This document shows, in pieces, positions 14,342 to 16,568 of a stretch of DNA of 16,568 nt. Position 1 is the first letter of the stretch. Every line of letters begins with the position of its first letter. Where the stretch lies: contig QHMQ01000044.1 in NCBI GenBank assembly GCA_003217835.1, positions 1 through 16,568 of the forward strand, in the 5' to 3' direction. The notes under the pieces are model-generated. The model saw only the letters and a list, made by a program, of their open reading frames with translations, did not search any database and was not told the origin of the DNA. The stretch is from Verrucomicrobiota bacterium. Lineage in GTDB: Bacteria > Verrucomicrobiota > Verrucomicrobiia > Chthoniobacterales > UBA10450. The position numbers and the translations under genes are program-made.

Positions 14342-14365
14342 CCACCTGTAGTCTTGCGAAGGTGG
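14342..14365 (+). repeat. Hairpin in the DUF421-aminotransferase gap, possible dispersed repeat
   Basis: CCACCT (14342-14347) pairs with AGGTGG (14360-14365) around a 12-base loop. It sits 24 bases before the aminotransferase ATG, so it may be a leader structure. There is no second copy in this window. Confidence 0.3.
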
Positions 14366-14388
14366 GTCCGGCGTTCGACGTTTGCCTG

Positions 14389-15462
14389 ATGCAGCCACAC
14401 GACAAACTCTTTACTCCCGGCCCTGTCGAGGTCTCCCCGAAAACGTGGGCGGCGTTCTCGCGGCCAATGATCAGCCATCGCGGAGACGATTTTAAAAACC
14501 TTTACAGCGCGATTCACCCAGGTCTTCAGAAATTATTCAACACGAAGCAGCCAGTGTTTCTCTCGACCTCCTCGGCGTGGGGCGTAATGGAAGCGTCAAT
14601 CCGCAACCTGGTTGATCGCGGAGTGCTCAATTGCATGTGCGGCGCCTTCTCCGACAAATGGTTCGACGTCGCCAAGCGTTGCGGCAAAAACGCAGAGCCA
14701 TTGCAGGTAGATTGGGGTAAACACATCGATCACAAGGCGGTGGATCGACATCTGGCGACCGGAAAGTTCGATACGGTGACTTTGGTTCACAACGAAACTT
14801 CGACCGGTGCGATGAATCCACTCGGTGAAATCTGCGGCGTCCTCGCGAAATATCCCGACGTGGTCCTCATCCTGGACACTGTTTCATCATTCTCTGGCGT
14901 CAAGATCGACATGGACACGCTCGGCATCGACGTCATGCTCGCCGGCGCGCAGAAAGCGCTCGCACTGCCGCCGGGATTCTCGCTCTTCTCCGTTTCCGAA
15001 AAGGGATTCGCCCGCGCCAAGAAAATGCCGAACCGCGGTTTCTATTTCGATTTCCTCGAGTTCAAAAAACAGCAGGCCGAGTGGATGACGCCGAGCACAC
15101 CAAGCATCGCTCATATCCACGCGCTCCAATCAAAGCTCGACGAAATCTTCGAGGAAGGCTTGGACGCGCGTTTCGATCGACACGCGCGCACCAACGCGCT
15201 CGTCCACGATTGGGTGCGACGAACCGAGTTCGATTTCTTCGCCGAAGAAGGTTTTCGGTCGAAAACGCTCACCTGCGTGAGGAACAATCGAGAAAAATTC
15301 AACGTTCCTGCATTCGCGAAACGACTTCGAGAAAAGCACCACCTCGTGATCGATCCCGGCTACGGCAAAATTCAGGGAAAAACCTTCCGCCTCTCCAATA
15401 TGGGCGACGAAACCGAAGAGACAGTTGCGCATTTGCTGCACTGTCTTGATGATTGTTTGTGA
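14389..15462 (+). CDS. PLP-dependent class V aminotransferase (serine/alanine-glyoxylate type)
   Basis: Moves an amino group between an amino acid and a 2-oxo acid using pyridoxal phosphate. The 357-residue product begins with LFTPGPVEVSP (7-17), typical of alanine-glyoxylate and serine-pyruvate enzymes. It continues with LSTSSAWGVMEA (58-69) where these usually have a GSGT-type phosphate loop, HNETSTG (134-140), cofactor Asp in LILDTVSSFSG (D163), and Schiff-base Lys in AGAQKALALPPG (K189). The substrate could be serine, alanine or phosphoserine; sequence alone does not decide. The ATG at 14389 is chosen over a GTG at 14362 because the family starts close to LFTPGP. Confidence 0.88.
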   Translation: MQPHDKLFTPGPVEVSPKTWAAFSRPMISHRGDDFKNLYSAIHPGLQKLFNTKQPVFLSTSSAWGVMEASIRNLVDRGVLNCMCGAFSDKWFDVAKRCGKNAEPLQVDWGKHIDHKAVDRHLATGKFDTVTLVHNETSTGAMNPLGEICGVLAKYPDVVLILDTVSSFSGVKIDMDTLGIDVMLAGAQKALALPPGFSLFSVSEKGFARAKKMPNRGFYFDFLEFKKQQAEWMTPSTPSIAHIHALQSKLDEIFEEGLDARFDRHARTNALVHDWVRRTEFDFFAEEGFRSKTLTCVRNNREKFNVPAFAKRLREKHHLVIDPGYGKIQGKTFRLSNMGDETEETVAHLLHCLDDCL

Positions 15463-15576
15463 AAGTGCTTTTGAGCTGGTCGGGTGATCGCAGTAATTTG
15501 GGGCCGAAGAATTAGCCGGCTCGTACGCCTTTAATATTTGATAGCGATAAGCAGAATTCTTTCGGCGCGGTGAACA

Positions 15577-16056
15577 CTAGAGCCAGCGCCGGACACGGCG
15601 TTTGTAGTTGAGATATTCGTCTCCGAACTTGCGTTCGAGATAGCGTTCTTCGCGCGTGATGACGATGCGATCGACAAGCACAAGACCGATCGGCAGGGCC
15701 AGCAGCATCCAAGCGGAATCCACCAGGATCGCCAGCCCAAACGTGCACAAAGCGAAACCGAGGTACATCGGATTGCCACTGAAGCGATAAACTCCGTGCG
15801 CAACGATGCGCGTGGTTGGATTGAATGGGATAGGATGGGTGCCGGCGCGTTTCTGGGTAACAAATCCGCCGATATTCAGCGCAATGCCGGCGACAACGAT
15901 CACCGCGCCAAGTATCCATCGGAATGCGCCATGCACGAAGCTAGTCGGAACAAGCCATTCGAGCGCAAGCGACGCGAGGATCGGTAGCACGAATAGAAGC
16001 GGCGGCGCAATGGGAACGCCAGGGCGATCTTCTTCAGGCGGCAATTCGGGAAGCAT
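15577..16056 (-). CDS. Isoprenylcysteine carboxyl methyltransferase-like integral membrane protein
   Basis: A 159-residue membrane protein of the ICMT/phospholipid methyltransferase group. Hydrophobic helices are at about 18-36, 45-66 and 97-130. The SAM-binding signature is complete: HGVYRFSGNPMYLGF (87-101) and REERYLERKFGDEYLNYKRRVRRWL (135-159). Bacterial members methylate unknown small or lipid substrates; no prenylated protein target is implied. The ATG at 16056 gives a normal length. It is convergent with the aminotransferase. The 114 bases between them (15463-15576) hold nothing I can identify. Confidence 0.88.
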   Translation of the reverse strand: MLPELPPEEDRPGVPIAPPLLFVLPILASLALEWLVPTSFVHGAFRWILGAVIVVAGIALNIGGFVTQKRAGTHPIPFNPTTRIVAHGVYRFSGNPMYLGFALCTFGLAILVDSAWMLLALPIGLVLVDRIVITREERYLERKFGDEYLNYKRRVRRWL

Positions 16057-16191
16057 CGGATTGATCGAGACGAAATTTAATCGTGAAATGTTCGCGCGCG
16101 ATCTAAATTAGAAAGCGAATGGCGCCTTCGTTTCCGAAAGCGCTTCCAGTCCCGGTTTTCCTCGCAATGATCGCGGCGTAGCTTCAAACGT

Positions 16192-16197
16192 TATACT
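16192..16197 (+). promoter_or_regulatory. -10-like box upstream of the ABC transporter gene
   Basis: TATACT lies 20 bases before the ATG at 16218. No matching -35 is visible at 16-18 bases upstream, so this is a weak call. The remaining divergent gap (16057-16217) also has a bulged GAAAGCGAA/TTCGTTTC hairpin near 16110-16136. Confidence 0.25.
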
Positions 16198-16217
16198 TTA
16201 TCTTTTATCCTCGCCTT

Positions 16218-16568
16218 ATGCCTGCGATCGAAGCTTCCGGGTTAACCAAAATCTACCGCACCTACCGCAAGGAGGGTGGTCTTTGGGGTTCGATTAAGGG
16301 CCTCGTGAAGCGACGGCACGACGAAACGCGGGCGGCCGACGATGTTTCGTTTCAAATCGAGCAAGGCGAGTTTGTTGGCTTTCTCGGCCCGAACGGCGCA
16401 GGTAAAACGACCGTGCTTAAGATGCTCTCGGGGTTGTTGAACCCCACCTCCGGTGATGCGCGTGTGCTCGGCTTCGTTCCCTGGGAACGGCGCAACGAAA
16501 TGAAGCGGCAGTTCAGTCTCGTGATGGGTCAGAAGAATGCGCTCTGGTGGGACCTGCCCGCTCAGGAA
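16218..16568 (+). CDS. ABC transporter ATP-binding protein, 3'-truncated by the window edge
   Basis: The first 117 residues of an ABC-2-type transporter ATPase. The start MPAIEASGLTKIYRTYRKEGG includes the A-loop region. An insertion with SIKGLVKRRHDETRAADDVSF follows, then Walker A GPNGAGKT (57-64) and the Q-loop region VMGQKNALWWDLPAQE at the edge. The LWWDLPA text after the Q-loop is typical of exporter ATPases paired with ABC-2 permeases, often annotated as drug or daunorubicin-type export. The signature motif and Walker B lie beyond the window, so substrate and partner cannot be judged. The frame has no stop before the end. ATG at 16218 has no Shine-Dalgarno. Confidence 0.9.
   Translation, partial: MPAIEASGLTKIYRTYRKEGGLWGSIKGLVKRRHDETRAADDVSFQIEQGEFVGFLGPNGAGKTTVLKMLSGLLNPTSGDARVLGFVPWERRNEMKRQFSLVMGQKNALWWDLPAQE

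Noticed and set aside
1..16568. Search for CRISPR arrays, insertion sequences, phage, toxin-antitoxin or defence genes.
   Set aside because: No direct-repeat/spacer pattern, transposase, integrase or known defence motif was found; the region is housekeeping in character.

Overview
This window looks like a chromosomal housekeeping region from a free-living Gram-negative bacterium with moderately high GC. The best guess is Verrucomicrobiota, perhaps a soil lineage near Chthoniobacterales. That guess rests on the gene mix (type 3 ProS, a short-LID adenylate kinase, a WxxGxW-repeat lipoprotein) and on the near absence of Shine-Dalgarno sequences. It is an inference from recall, not a tested placement.

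Layout. (a) 2-1858, plus: the C-terminal part of a PutA-type proline dehydrogenase/P5C dehydrogenase, cut by the left edge. (b) 1902-3234, minus: a WxxGxW-repeat lipoprotein, a truncated alpha/beta hydrolase and a small one-helix membrane protein. (c) 3357-8036, plus: a translation and nucleotide cluster, rsmI, rplU, rpmA, an adenylate kinase-like gene, a zinc-ribbon ORF, fmt, pyrH and frr. (d) 8303-11531, minus: a frameshifted CAP-domain secreted protein, proS, a glutaredoxin and a membrane protein overlapping it by one base. (e) 11623-12461, plus: rplM-rpsI behind a candidate promoter. (f) 12538-13720, minus: a DUF202 membrane protein and a frameshifted TPR protein. (g) 13787-15462, plus: a DUF421 membrane protein and a class V aminotransferase. 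(h) 15577-16056, minus: an isoprenylcysteine methyltransferase-like protein. (i) 16218 to the right edge, plus: the N-terminus of an ABC transporter ATPase.

Function. Regions c-e carry the backbone of translation: ribosomal proteins L21, L27, L13 and S9, 16S rRNA methylation, initiator tRNA formylation, prolyl-tRNA charging and ribosome recycling. Two nucleotide kinases (UMP kinase and an AMP kinase-like enzyme) sit among them. The other genes are accessory: amino-acid catabolism, redox, envelope and transport.

I found no mobile element, CRISPR array, tRNA, rRNA, phage or defence system. The unusual content is small-scale: a REPIN-like double hairpin that supplies the last codons and stop of fmt, a bulged inverted repeat between a lipoprotein gene and rsmI, a five-unit heptanucleotide array between rplU and rpmA, two genes split by single-base frameshifts, a hydrolase missing its N-terminal half, and a puzzling small-ORF/terminator region after frr. 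No gap between features exceeds 300 bases. The only long stretch without a confident gene is 8037-8302.
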